From contig NW_022204846.1 of NCBI RefSeq assembly GCF_008831285.2, forward strand, positions 1 through 62,048: a stretch of DNA of 62,048 nucleotides, in the 5' to 3' direction. Positions 43,301 to 55,870 of this stretch are shown here, piece by piece; position 1 is the first letter of the stretch, and every line of letters starts with the position of its first letter. The translations under genes and the position numbers were made by a program. The stretch is from Nymphaea colorata. Lineage: Eukaryota > Streptophyta > Magnoliopsida > Nymphaeales > Nymphaeaceae. The notes under the pieces are model-generated. The model searched no databases. It had not been told where the DNA came from and saw only the letters and a program-made list of their open reading frames with translations.

Positions 43301-46300
43301 AAACAAAAAGTTCTACTTCTGGACTAACTACAAGCATCAAACTAATGCATACATCAGATTTGTGTCCATATGAATTGGAGGTTTCAATCATTTAAATCAT
43401 TCCTTATACATGTAATAACAAGTGAAACACATTAGATTAACTATAAAAGAACAAATGAACCACTTGAATTTCGTTCATTTTCATGCAAATTGCGATTTAA
43501 ATCACTAAATCATTCAACGTGGATGTAGCAACAAGTTAATCGCATTCAATGAAATATGCGTGCTCAGATGAATCGCTTAAATCCCACTCGTATTGATACA
43601 AACTTGTGATTTCAATTCATTAGATCTTACTATTGATGTAACTACAAGTTCAACTCATTGGATTAACTACAGGAGATCAAACTAATGTGTAGATCTCATT
43701 TGCATCCATTTGAACTTGTGATTTCAATCAACAAAATCAATCATTGTACATGTAATAACAAGTGAAACGCATTAAGCTAATGATAAGCGATCAAACGAAA
43801 GACTTGAATCTCATTTTTTCATACAAACTTTTAGTTTGAACCATTTAAATCATTCGTTATAGATGCTAAAACAAGCGAAACACATTATATTAACTGAAAT
43901 ACAACAAGTAAATAACTTAAATTCTTTTATGTACATAAAAGCTTGTGATTTCATTCCACTAAATCATTCAACATGCATGTTTAAGCACATTCACAGATTA
44001 GTTTTTGATTCAAGTCATTCAATTGATCCCTTATAGTTAACCTAATGTGTTTCACTGTTTATTACTTTATAAAGAACGATTTAAATGATTGAAATCACCT
44101 GATCATATAGTTAAAAATGGATGCATTAGTTTCATCCCTAGTACTTAATCGAAGAATTCAACTTGTCGTTACATCTATAGAACGGATATAAGCGATTGAA
44201 ATCAGTTGTTCGTATAAACACGAGTGGGATTTAAGCGATTCATTTGATCACACATATTTAATTGAATGTTTTTAACTTTTTAGTACATCCATTTTGAATG
44301 ATTTATTTGATCGAAATCACAAGTTTGTATGAGAATGAATAAATTCAAGTCGTTAATTTGCTCCCTATATTTAATCTAATGTGTTTCACTTGTTATTACA
44401 TGTGTAATAAATGATTTAAATGATTGAAATCACAAGTTTATATCGATACAAGTGGGATCTATGCTTTTGTTTGACCCCTTTTATTTAATTCAATGAAACA
44501 AAAAGTTCTACTTCTTGGACTAACTACAAGCATCAAACTAATGTATACATCAGATTCTGTCCACATGAATTGGAGATTTCAATCATTTAAATCATTCCTT
44601 ATACATGTAATCACAAGTGAAACACATTAGATTAAGTATAAAAAACAAAAGAACCACTTGAATTTGTTCATTTTCATGCAAACTTGCGATTTAAATCCAC
44701 TAAATCATTCAACTGGATGTACCAACAAGTTTATCACATTCAATGAAATATGCGTGCTCAGATGAATCGCTTAAATCCCACTCGTATTGATACAAACTTG
44801 TGATTTCAATTCATTAGATTCTTTTCTATTGATGTCACTACAAGTTCATCCAAGAGATCAAACTAATGCGTAAATCCCATTTGCATCCATTTGAACTTGT
44901 GATTTCAATCAACAAAATCAATCATTGTACATGGAATAACAAGTGAAACGCATTAAGCTAATGATAAGCGATCAAACGAATGACGTGAATCTGTTTTTTT
45001 CATATAAACTTTTAGTTTGAACCATTTAAATCATTCGTTATAAATGTTAAAACAAGCGAAACACATTATATTAACTGAAATACAACAAGTAAATAACTTA
45101 AATGTTTTTATGTACATAAAAGCTTGTGATTTCATTCCACTAAATCATTCAACATGCATGTTTATGCACATTCACAGATTAGTTTTTTATTCAAGTCATT
45201 CAATTGATCCCTTATAGTTAACTTAATGTGTTTCACTGTTTATTACTTCTATAAAGAACATTTAAATGATTGAAATCACTTGATCATATAGTTAGAAATG
45301 GAATCTATGCATTAGTTCATCCCTAGTACTTCAACTTGTCCTTACATCTATAGTACGCGATATAAGCGATTGAAATCAGTTGTTCGTATAAACACGAGTG
45401 GGATTTAAGCGATTCATTTGATCACACATATTTAATTGAATGTTTTTAACTTTTTAGTACATCCTTTTTGAATGATTTATTTGATCGAAATCACAAGTTT
45501 GTATGAGAATGAATAAAATTCAAGTCGTTAATTTGCTCCCCTATATTTAATCTAATGTGTTTCACTTTTATTACATGTGTAATGAATGATTTAAATGATT
45601 GAAATCACAAGTTTATATCGATACAAGTGGGATCTATGCTTTTGTTTGACCCCTTTTATTTAATTCAATGAAACAAAAATTCTACTTCTTGGACTAACTA
45701 CAAGCATCAAACTAATGCATACATCAGATTTGTGTCCATATGAATTGGAGGTTTCAATCATTTAAATCATTCCTTATACATGTAATAACAAGTGAAACAC
45801 ATTAGATTAACTATAAAAGAACAAATGAACCACTTGAATTTCATTCATTTTCATGCAAACTTGCGATTTAAATCTATAAATCATTCAACGTGGATGTAGC
45901 AAAAAGTTAATCGCATTCAATGAAATATGCGTGCTCAGATGAATCGCTTAAATCCCACTCGTATTGATACAAACTTGTGATTTCAATTCATTAGATCCTT
46001 ACTATTGATGTAACTACAAGTTCAACTCATTGGATTAACTACAGGAGATCAAACTAATGTGTAGATCTCATTTGCATCCATTTGAACTTGTGATTTCAAT
46101 CAACAAAATCAATCATTGTACATGTAATAACAAGTGAAACGCATTAAGCTAATGATAAGCGATCAAACGAAAGACTTGAATCTCATTTTTTCATACAAAC
46201 TTTTAGTTTGAACCATTTAAATCATTCGTTATAGATGCTAAAACAAGCGAAACACATTATATTAACTGAAAACAACAAGTAAATAACTTAAATGTTTTTA

Positions 46301-48109
46301 TGTACATAAAAGCTTGTGATTTCATTCCACTAAATCATTCAACATGCATGTTTAAGCACATTCACAGATTAGTTTTTGATTCAAGTCATTCAATTATCCC
46401 TTATAGTTAACCTAATGTGTTTCACTCTTTATTACTTCTATAAAGAACGATTTAAATGATTGAAATCACTTGATCATATAGTTAGAAATGGAATCTATGC
46501 ATTAGTTTCATCCCTAGTACTTCAACTTGTCCTTACATCTATAGTACGCGATATAAGCGATTGAAATCAGTTGTTCGTATAAACACGAGTGGGATTTAAG
46601 CGATTCATTTGATCACACATATTTAATTGAATGTTTTTAACTTTTTAGTACATCCTTTTTGAATGATTTATTTGATCAAATCATAAGTTTGTATGAGAAT
46701 GAATAAAATTCAAGTCGTTAATTTGCTCCCCTATATTTAATCTAATGTGTTTCACTTGTTATTACATGTGTAAGAATGATTTAAATGATTGAAATCACAA
46801 GTTTATATCGATACAAGTGGGATCTATGCTTTTGTTTGACCCCTTTTATTTAATTCAATGAAACAAAAAGTTCTACTTCCTGGACTAACTACAAGCATCA
46901 AACTAATGCATACATCAGATTTGTGTCCATATGAATTGGAGGTTTCAATCATTTAAATCATTCCTTATACATGTAATAACAATTAAACACATTAGATTAA
47001 CTATAAAAGAACAAATGAACCACTTGAATTTCGTTATTTTCATGCAAATTTGCGATTTAAATCTGCTAAATCATTCAACGTGGATGTAGCAACAAGTTAA
47101 TCGCATTCAATGAAATATGCGTGCTCAGATGAATCGCTTAAATCCCACTCGTATTGATACAAACTTGTGATTTCAATTCATTAGATCATTACTATTGATG
47201 TAACTACAAGTTCAACTCATTGGATTAACTACAGGAGATCAAACTAATGTGTAGATCTCATTTGCATCCATTTGAACTTGTGTTTCAATCAACAAAATCA
47301 ATCATTGTACATGTAATAACAAGTGAAACGCATTAAGCTAATGTTAAGCGATCAAACGAAAGACTTGAATCTCATTTTTTCATACAAACTTTTAGTTTGA
47401 ACCATTTAAATCATTCGTTATAGATGCTAAAACAAGCGAAACACATTATATTAACTGAAATACAACAAGTAAATAACTTAAATTCTTTTATGTACATAAA
47501 AGCTTGTGATTTCATTCCACTAAATCATTCAACAGCATGTTTAAGCACATTCACAGATTAGTTTTTGATTCAAGTCATTCAATTGAGCCCTTATAGTTAA
47601 CCTAATGTGTTTCACTGTTTATTACTTTATAAAGAACGATTTAAATGATTGAAATCACCTGATCATATAGTTAAAAATGGATGCATTAGTTTCATCCCTA
47701 GTACTTAATCGAAGAATTCAACTTGTCGTTACATCTATAGAACGGGATATAAGCGATTGAAATCAGTTGTTCGTATAAACACGAGTGGGATTTAAGCGAT
47801 TCATTTGATCACACATATTTAATTGAATGTTTTTAACTTTTTAGTACATCCATTTTGAATGATTTATTTGATCGAAATCACAAGTTTGTATGAGAATGAA
47901 TAAGATTCAAGTCGTTAATTTGCTCCCGTATATTTAATCTAATGTGTTTCACTTGTTATTACATGTGTAATAAATGATTTAAATGATTGAAATCACAAGT
48001 TTATATCGATACAAGTGGGATCTATGCTTTTGTTTGACCCCTTTTATTTAATTCAATGAAACAAAAAGTTCTACTTCTTGGACTAACTACAAGCATCAAA
48101 CTAATGTAT
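37381..48109. repeat. Three tandem 3.57-kb trimers (X-Y-Y) of the 1.19-kb unit
   Basis: Type X landmarks fall at 37381, 40969, 44541 and 48110, which is spacing of 3,588, 3,572 and 3,569 bp. Within each interval lie two type Y landmarks about 1,190 bp apart: 38575 and 39769, 42157 and 43346, 45718 and 46908. The order is therefore X-Y-Y three times. This is a clean third level of organisation above the monomer and the ten-monomer unit. Confidence 0.88.
38401..38668. repeat. 60-bp near-perfect inverted repeat at the head-to-head monomer pair (example)
   Basis: Arms 38401-38460 and 38609-38668 are reverse complements with 57 of 60 matches and a 148-bp spacer. They come from monomer 1 (plus) and monomer 2 (minus) of one unit. 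The same arrangement recurs in nearly every unit of the inner array. A single-stranded or transcribed copy could fold into a long hairpin. Whether it does so, or is transcribed at all, is not shown here. Confidence 0.9.
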
Positions 48110-51100
48110 ACATCAGATTCTGTCCACATGAATTGGAGATTTCAATCATTTAAATCATTCCTTATACATGTAATCACAAGTGAAACACATTAGATTAAGT
48201 ATAAAAAACAAAAGAACCACTTGAATTTGTTCATTTTCATGCAAACTTGCGATTTAAATCCACTAAATCATTCAACATGGATGTACCAACAAGTTTATCA
48301 CATTCAATGAAATATGCGTGCTCAGATGAATCGCTTAAATCCCACTCGTATTGATACAAACTTGTGATTTCAATTCATTAGATTCTTTTCTATTGATGTC
48401 ACTACAAGTTCATCCAAGAGATCAAACTAATGCGTAAATCCCATTTGCATCCATTTGAACTTGTGATTTCAATCAACAAAATCAATCATTGTACATGGAA
48501 TAACAAGTGAAACGCATTAAGCTAATGATAAGCGATCAAACGAATGACGTGAATCTGTTTTTTTCATATAAACTTTTAGTTTGAACCATTTAAATCATTC
48601 GTTATAAATGTTAAAACAAGCGAAACACATTATATTAACTGAAATACAACAAGTAAATAACTTAAATGTTTTTTATGTACATAAAAGCTTGTGATTTCAT
48701 TCCACTAAATCATTCAACATGCATGTTTATGCACATTCACAGATTAGTTTTTTATTCAAGTCATTCAATTGATCCCTTATAGTTAACTTAATGTGTTTCA
48801 CTGTTTATTACTTCTATAAAGAACGATTTAAATGATTGAAATCACTTGATCATATAGTTAGAAATGGAATCTATGCATTAGTTCCATCCCTAGTACTTCA
48901 ACTTGTCCTTACATCTATAGTACGCGATATAAGCGATTGAAATCAGTTGTTCGTATAAACACGAGTGGGATTTAAGCGATTCATTTGATCACACATATTT
49001 AATTGAATGTTTTTAACTTTTTAGTACATCCTTTTTGAATGATTTATTTGATCGAAATCACAAGTTTGTATGAGAATGAATAAAATTCAAGTCGTTAATT
49101 TGCTCCCCTATATTTAATCTAATGTGTTTCACTTGTTATTACATGTGTAATGAATGATTTAAATGATTGAAATCACAAGTTTATATCGATACAAGTGGGA
49201 TCTATGCTTTTGTTTGACCCTTTTATTTAATTCAATGAAACAAAAATTCTACTTCTTGGACTAACTACAAGCATCAAACTAATGCATACATCAGATTTGT
49301 GTCCATATGAATTGGAGGTTTCAATCATTTAAATCATTCCTTATACATGTAATAACAAGTGAAACACATTAGATTAACTATAAAAGAACAAATGAACCAC
49401 TTGAATTTCGTTCATTTTCATGCAAACTTGCGATTTAAATCCACTAAATCATTCAACGTGGATGTAGCAACAAGTTAATCGCATTCAATGAAATATGCGT
49501 GCTCAGATGAATCGCTTAAATCCCACTCGTATTGATACAAACTTGTGATTTCAATTCATTAGATCCTTACTATTGATGTAACTAAAGTTCAACTCATTGG
49601 ATTAACTACAGGAGATCAAACTAATGTGTAGATCCCATTTGCATCCATTTGAACTTGTGATTTCAATCAACAAAATCAATCATTGTACATGTAATAACAA
49701 GTGAAACGCATTAAGCTAATGATAAGCGATCAAACGAAAGACTTGAATCTCATTTTTTCATACAAACTTTTAGTTTGAACCATTTAAATCATTCGTTATA
49801 TATGCTAAAACAAGCGAAACACATTATATTAACTGAAATACAACAAGTAAATAACTTAAATGTCTTTTATGTACATAAAAGCTTGTGATTTCATTCCACT
49901 AAATCATTCAACATGCATGTTTAAGCACATTCATAGATTAGTTTTTGATTCAAGTCATTCAATTGATCCCTTATAGTTAACCTAATGTGTTTCACTGTTT
50001 ATTACTTCTATAAAGAACGATTTAAATGATTGAAATCACCTGATCATATAGTTAAAAATGGATGCATTAGTTTCATCCTAGTGCTTAATCGAAAGAATTC
50101 AACTTGTCGTTACATCTATAGACGGATATAAGCGATTGAAATCAGTTGTTCGTATAAACACGAGTGGGATTTAAGCGATTCATTTGATCACACATATTTA
50201 ATTGAATGTTTTTAACTTTTTAGTACATCCATTTTGAATGATTTATTTGATCGAAATCACAAGTTTGTATGAGAATGAATAAGATTCAAGTCATTAATTT
50301 GCTCCCCTATATTTAATCTAATGTGTTTCACTTGTTATTACATGTGTAATAAATGATTTAAATGATTGAAATCACAAGTTTATATCGATACAAGTGGGAT
50401 CTATGCTTTTGTTTGACCCCTTTTATTTAATTCAATGAAACAAAAAGTTCTACTTCTTGGACTAACTACAAGCATCAAACTAATGTATACATCAGATTCT
50501 GTCCACATGAATTGGAGATTTCAATCATTTAAATCATTCCTTATACATGTAATCACAAGTGAAACACATTAGATTAAGTATAAAAAACAAAAGAACCACT
50601 TGAATTTCGTTCATTTTCATGCAAACTTGCGATTTAAATCCACTAAATCATTCAACGTGGATGTACCAACAAGTTTATCACATTCAATGAAATATGCGTG
50701 CTCAGATGAATCGCTTAAATCCCACTCGTATTGATACAAACTTATGATTTCAATTCATTAGATTCTTTTCTATTGATGTCACTACAAGTTCATCCAAGAG
50801 ATCAAACTAATGCGTAAATCCTATTTGCATCCATTTGAACTTGTGATTTCAATCAACAAAATCAATCATTGTACATGGAATAACAAGTGAAACGCATTAA
50901 GTTAATGATAAGCGATCAAACGAATGACGTGAATCTGTTTTTTTCATATAAACTTTTAGTTTGAACCATTTAAATCATTCGTTATAAATGTTAAAACAAG
51001 CGAAACACATTATATTAACTGAAATACAACAAGTAAATAACTTAAATGTTTTTATGTACATAAAAGCTTGTGATTTCATTCCACTAAATCATTCAACATG

Positions 51101-53303
51101 CATGTTTATGCACATTCACAGATTAGTTTTTTATTCAAGTCATTCAATTGATCCTTTATAGTTAACTTAATGTGTTTCACTGTTTATTACTTCTATAAAG
51201 AACGATTTAAATGATTGAAATCACTTATCATATAGTTAGAAATGGAATCTATGCATTAGTTCCATCCCTAGTACTTCAACTTGTCCTTACATCTATAGTA
51301 CGCGATGTAAGCGATTGAAATCAGTTGTTCGTATAAACACGAGTGGGATTTAAGCGATTCATTTGATCACACATATTTAATTGAATGTTTTTAACTTTTT
51401 AGTACATCCTTTTTGAATGATTTATTTGATCGAAATCACAAGTTTGTATGAGAATGAATAAAATTCAAGTCGTTAATTTGCTCCCCTATATTTAATCTAA
51501 TGTGTTTCACTTGTTATTACATGTGTAATGAATGATTTAAATGATTGAAATCACAAGTTTATATCGATACAAGTGGGATCTATGCTTTTGTTTGACCCCT
51601 TTTATTTAATTCAATGAAACAAAAATTCTACTTCTTGGACTAACTACAAGCATCAAACTAATGCATACATCAGATTTGTGTCCATATGAATTGGAGGTTT
51701 CAATCATTTAAATCATTCCTTATACATGTAATAACAAGTGAAACACATTAGATTAACTATAAAAGAACAAATGAACCACTTGAATTTCGTTCATTTTCAT
51801 GCAAACTTGCGATTTAAATCCACTAAATCATTCAACGTGGATGTAGCAACAAGTTAATCGCATTCAATGAAATATGCGTGCTCAGATGAATCGCTTAAAT
51901 CTCACTCGTATTGATACAAACTTGTGATTTCAATTCATTAGATCCTTACTATTGATGTAACTAAAAGTTCAACTCATTGGATTAACTACAGGAGATCAAA
52001 CTAATGTGTAGATCCCATTTGCATCCATTTGAACTTGTGATTTCAATCAACAAAATCAATCATTGTACATGTAATAACAAGTGAAACGCATTAAGCTAAT
52101 GATAAGCGATCAAACGAAAGACTTGAATCTCATTTTTTCATACAAACTTTTAGTTTGAACCATTTAAATCATTCGTTATAGATGCTAAAACAAGCGAAAC
52201 ACATTATATTAACTGAAATACAACAAGTAAATAACTTAAATGTCTTTTATGTACATAAAAGCTTGTGATTTCATTCCACTAAATCATTCAACATGCATGT
52301 TTAAGCACATTCATAGATTAGTTTTTGATTCAAGTCATTCAATTGATCCCTTATAGTTAACCTAATGTGTTTCACTGTTTATTACTTCTATAAAGAACGA
52401 TTTAAATGATTGAAATCACCTGATCATATAGTTAAAAATGGATGCATTAGTTTCATCCCTAGTGCTTAATCGAAAGAATTCAACTTGTCGTTACATCTAT
52501 AGAACGGGATATAAGCGATTGAAATCAGTTGTTCGTATAAACACGAGTGGGATTTAAGCGATTCATTTGATCACACATATTTAATTGAATGTTTTTAACT
52601 TTTTAGTACATCCATTTTGAATGATTTATTTGATCGAAATCACAAGTTTGTATGAGAATGAATAAGATTCAAGTCGTTAATTTGCTCCTCTATATTTAAT
52701 CTAATGTGTTTCACTTGTTATTACATGTGTAATAAATGATTTAAATGATTGAAATCACAAGTTTATATCGATACAAGTGGGATCTATGCTTTTGTTTGAC
52801 TCCTTTTATTTAATTCAATGAAACAAAAAGTTCTACTTCTTGGACTAACTACAAGCATCAAACTAATGTATACATCAGATTTCTGTCCAGATGAATTGGA
52901 GATTTCAATCATTTAAATCATTCCTTATACATGTAATCACAAGTGAAACACATTAGATTAAGTATAGAAGAACAAAAGAACCACTTGAATTTCGTTCATT
53001 TTCATGCAAACTTGCGATTTAAATCCACTAAATCATTCAACGTGGATGTACCAACAAGTTTATCACATTCAATGAAATATCCGTGCTTAGATGAATCGCT
53101 TAAATCCCACTCGTATTGATACAAACTTGTGATTTCAATTCATTAGATTCTTTTCTATTGATGTAACTACAAGTTCATCTCATTGGATTAACTACAAGAG
53201 ATCAAACTAATGTACAAATCCCATTTGCATCCATTTGAACTTGTGATTTCAATCAACAAAATCAATCATTGTACATGGAATAACAAGTGAAACGCATTAA
53301 GCT
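48110..53303. repeat. 2.38-kb dimers and truncated last unit next to the retroelement
   Basis: Type X landmarks at 48110, 50485 and 52867 are about 2,375 and 2,382 bp apart, each interval holding one type Y unit (49282, 51661). A 16-20-bp deletion after AAGTTCATC, which removes CTCATTGGATTAACTA, is shared at about 44849, 48412 and 50788. It spans the last trimer and both dimers, so these units were recently homogenised together. The array stops inside monomer 5 at 53303, after CGCATTAAGCT. Confidence 0.85.
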
Positions 53304-54670
53304 TGTCACGACCCCATTTTTGACACCAAAAATTTTCTTTCATTTCTATAATAGCAGAAGCAATATTTAGTCATGACCAGAACAGAAGACATTGTTTTAT
53401 TTCAATAATAAAATACTTGGACCCAAACAAAAATAACCACAAATCCCCAAAACCGACGCAGTGTCCAGAATGCCAGTGCCCGTCCTTCACAAGGCTGAGG
53501 TCGTCGCTCCAAAGCCAAAATCTATCAAGGACTACCTGTAGATATAGAAAGAAGGGTCAGAATTCCTCTGAGTATGGAAAAATCCAGCCATGTGTGGAAC
53601 ATGGCCCATCAAAATAATATTTGATTTTTGTAAAACAAATATCTTCAAATCTTAACACATATTAGAGTAACGTCACATGTTCAGCAACAAAACGAGGTGT
53701 GCACAACCTCCCCAAAATTTCGTAGGCTTCCAACCGTGGTCCTCTGACAATGTCAAGGTCATCGTGCCGAGCAACAGAAATCCCCGTGGGCACTCACGGG
53801 CAGAACAGAACATCTCTTCACCAGGCGATCCAACGGATCGAGGGCACCTGAAGTGAAGCCTCCTGAGATATCCCAGATCGCCGCTGCAGCAGCATGGTCT
53901 CTCTAGGAACCCGGGTGGAGAGACCAGGAGTCTCGCTCCCAAACAAAAACAGAACAGAATCCCGGGCCCTTGTGCCGCCCAATACCCTGTGGGCCCTCCA
54001 GTACAGCCAGAGGAGCGTGCGTCAACAGTGAGCTCAGACACACCACTACCTCCCGGGACGAAACCGATCACTGGGCAAAACAGAAAGCTCGCACTCGCAT
54101 AAACCATTGCACAAAGTCCACGTTTCGCCTTCGAATTTCAAAAGTGAGGGTTCACCAATGCTAGACATCGTCTAGTACCTCTCACAGAAACCGCTCGCCC
54201 TCAGGCTCGGTTTTCCAAACAGAATAATTCAGCTATTTTAAATTTAATAGCAATAGAGCAAAACTCATCGCATTTAGAAACCTCGATTAGCAATATTATA
54301 ATCCTTATTTGAAACAATAAAATTTATATTTAAATTCTCAAAAGGTGACTTTCCTCCTCTAATGGTTCCAAAGTCACCTCCCAACCATATTTCTGAAATT
54401 TTAAAGACCACAAAGAGCATCAAAAAGTAATATAACATATCATTTCGTTTTTAATTTATAAAACCCCCTTTTTGTAATTTTTAAGAACTCAGAGGGTACC
54501 AAAACGTGATTTCTTATTAAATGCATGGATTTTTCTGAAAATTACTTTCCCAAGCCTCTTTTTGAAGAGGTTTTCAGCAAAACCATTGCGGCATGAACGC
54601 TTAAAAGTTATAACAGCTTTTTTGTAAATTTTGCTTAAGAGGTGACCCGCTTTGAAATTTTTAGGTTTTG

Positions 54671-54760
54671 GTATAAAAACGAACCCACTCGTTTTTGTTC
54701 ATTTCCTTCGCCCGTTTTCTCTCTCCTCCGAGCTGCTCCTCCATCTCCTTCTCGCTCGAC
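54671..54760 (+). promoter_or_regulatory. Possible plus-strand TATA box and pyrimidine-rich leader
   Basis: GGTATAAAAAC begins near 54669. About 30 bp later comes a C/T-rich stretch (TTCATTTCCTTCGCCCG, then CTCTCTCCTCC). The base composition changes sharply here from AT-rich to GC-rich. This resembles the U3/R transition of an LTR promoter in plus orientation, opposite to gag-pol. It could instead be chance inside a minus-strand LTR. There is no direct evidence of transcription. Confidence 0.35.
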
Positions 54761-55196
54761 CAGCGGTGGGGATTCCACCGTTCATCCTCAACCCAAAACC
54801 GAGGAGAAACTGCGAGATTCCGGCGTTGGGTTTCCACGTCGCTGCGCCACCCGTTGTCTTCCGCCGTCGCCACCACCTGCTCTCGTGCTTCTAGCATTGC
54901 CCTCGTGAGAAACCTTGACAGAGAGAAAGAAGGGCTGTCGGGCCCTCCACTGCCCGGTTGCAACAGCGGTTGCCGCTACCTCTTTCCCATGCTCTCGTTC
55001 TCTGAGGCAGGAGAGGAACGGCTGAAGCTGCGTTCCATCAGCCACCAGCGTGAGGAAGGTGACTGGTTCAAGTGACAATGCCTGCGCATCACCGCGGTTC
55101 TTTCTCCCTTTTTTTTTTATATGTTGCTGGTTTATGACTTACCCTAAGTCGAACAGAGCAGGCTTTGCCCTCTGTCGACAGTGTTCAGGATCGTTT

Positions 55197-55217
55197 CCCC
55201 CCCCCCTTTTTTTTTTT
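55197..55217. repeat. C10-T11 homopolymer pair
   Basis: Ten C followed by eleven T, inside the long LTR-like region. On the minus strand this is a polypurine run, A then G. A second T-rich run lies near 55110. Such runs are prone to sequencing and replication slippage, so the lengths are uncertain. Confidence 0.9.
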
Positions 55218-55647
55218 CCAGGTATAAGGTTCGGGAAGGCCACCGAGTCTTCCCCTCTTCAGTTTTGTTTTCTGTGGCCAGACCCTCCGTGAGGGTTCTG
55301 GTATCAAAATTTCTTTCATGTGGTTTGTTTGAATCCTCCAACAAAGCTCTGTCTTAGATATTGATGCTCTGTTTTAGGGATGATTCTAGTTTGGTTTCTC
55401 ACGGATGAACACCCATAGCGTAATACAGAAAATCCGAGTAAAACATAAGCAGAATGGAATCTAAACCTCATGCTTGATTCATTCTACATGTATATGTATC
55501 TATACAAACTCAAGATATACAGCTCATGCTCCTTCGATAACATCCGATCCATACCTCTGAAAATCTTGGCAACTTCTGCTTCTGGTTTCTTTCCAGCAGC
55601 CACTAGCCTCCGTTCCAACAAGAGAGCAAGAAGCGTTTCTCACCCTT

Positions 55648-55668
55648 TCTCTCTCTCTCTTTCTTTCT
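55648..55668. repeat. CT-rich simple repeat
   Basis: A short (CT)n run followed by TTCTTTC, within the LTR-like region about 160 bp from its minus-strand start. It is a low-complexity tract with no assigned role. Confidence 0.85.
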
Positions 55669-55822
55669 AATGTTGGACGAGCTCCTCTAAGCCTGCGATA
55701 AAGAAAGTCCTTGTTGTAAAATGTGGTTACATATGCCCTTATCCTATCTTTTCCACAAATGTCTCCCTTTGATAAACTTGATAGTTGGAAAAGGGTAAGG
55801 AAAGAAAATCGTGGGGCTTACA

Positions 55823-55840
55823 TTCTCCCCCCCCTAAAAA
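55823..55840 (-). other. Polypurine tract of the retroelement
   Basis: On the minus strand the sequence reads TTTTTAGGGGGGGGAGAA immediately before TGTAAG. In Ty3/gypsy elements this purine run primes plus-strand DNA synthesis and lies just upstream of the 3' LTR. Its position about 30 bp after the end of the chromodomain frame (stop at 55871-55873) is as expected. This is the main evidence that the 3' LTR starts at 55822. Confidence 0.85.
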
Positions 55841-55870
55841 GAAATTTCGTTCTCGAAATTTTAGCGTACC

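Larger units (their letters stand above)
3606..53303. repeat. Inner satellite array: ~1.19-kb ten-monomer higher-order repeat with mixed orientations
   Basis: About 49.7 kb of tandem satellite from the same monomer family as the flanks but organised differently. In the unit at 38.4-39.65 kb, ten monomer cores can be placed. One plus monomer lies at 38453. Six minus monomers lie near 38609, 38715, 38829, 38941, 39055 and 39169. Three plus monomers lie near 39317, 39418 and 39532. The next unit then starts at 39647. The unit is about 1,190-1,200 bp. A landmark containing TTTGTTTGACCCC recurs at that spacing through the array, apart from local deletions and duplications. Reading frames here are short and interrupted, and none resembles a protein. 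Confidence 0.93.
53304..55822 (-). mobile_element. Putative 3' LTR, 2,519 bp, or a composite LTR region
   Basis: On the minus strand it starts TGTAAGCCCCAC directly after a polypurine tract and ends GGGGTCGTGACA at the satellite joint, both canonical LTR ends. The size fits the long LTRs of Tekay-type elements. It shows no clear similarity to the 189-bp end at the other side of the element, so it cannot be a simple LTR partner. The alternative is a plus-strand LTR starting TGTCACGACCCC at 53304, because a plus-strand TATA-like site and pyrimidine-rich leader lie at 54671-54760. Overlapping frames on both strands (for example 53673-54107 minus and 54642-55075 plus) follow higher GC content and match nothing I recognise. 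Confidence 0.55.

Noticed and set aside
3606-53303. CRISPR-like or bacterial repeat array
   Set aside because: Repeats are continuous ~115-bp monomers without unique spacers, cas genes or bacterial context.
3606-53303. Centromere identity
   Set aside because: Higher-order satellite and a chromovirus are compatible with a centromere, but the sequence alone does not show CENH3 binding. A possible CENP-B-box-like stretch (TTCGTATAAACACGA) lacks the CGGG part.
53673-54107. Minus-strand 144-codon frame
   Set aside because: It lies in the GC-richer part of the LTR-like region, shows no domain or conserved motif, and overlaps a plus-strand frame. It is most likely non-coding.
55294-55306. Second primer-binding site (TGGTATCAAAAT, plus strand)
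   Set aside because: Only eight bases match the Met-tRNA complement and no LTR end (CA) precedes it.
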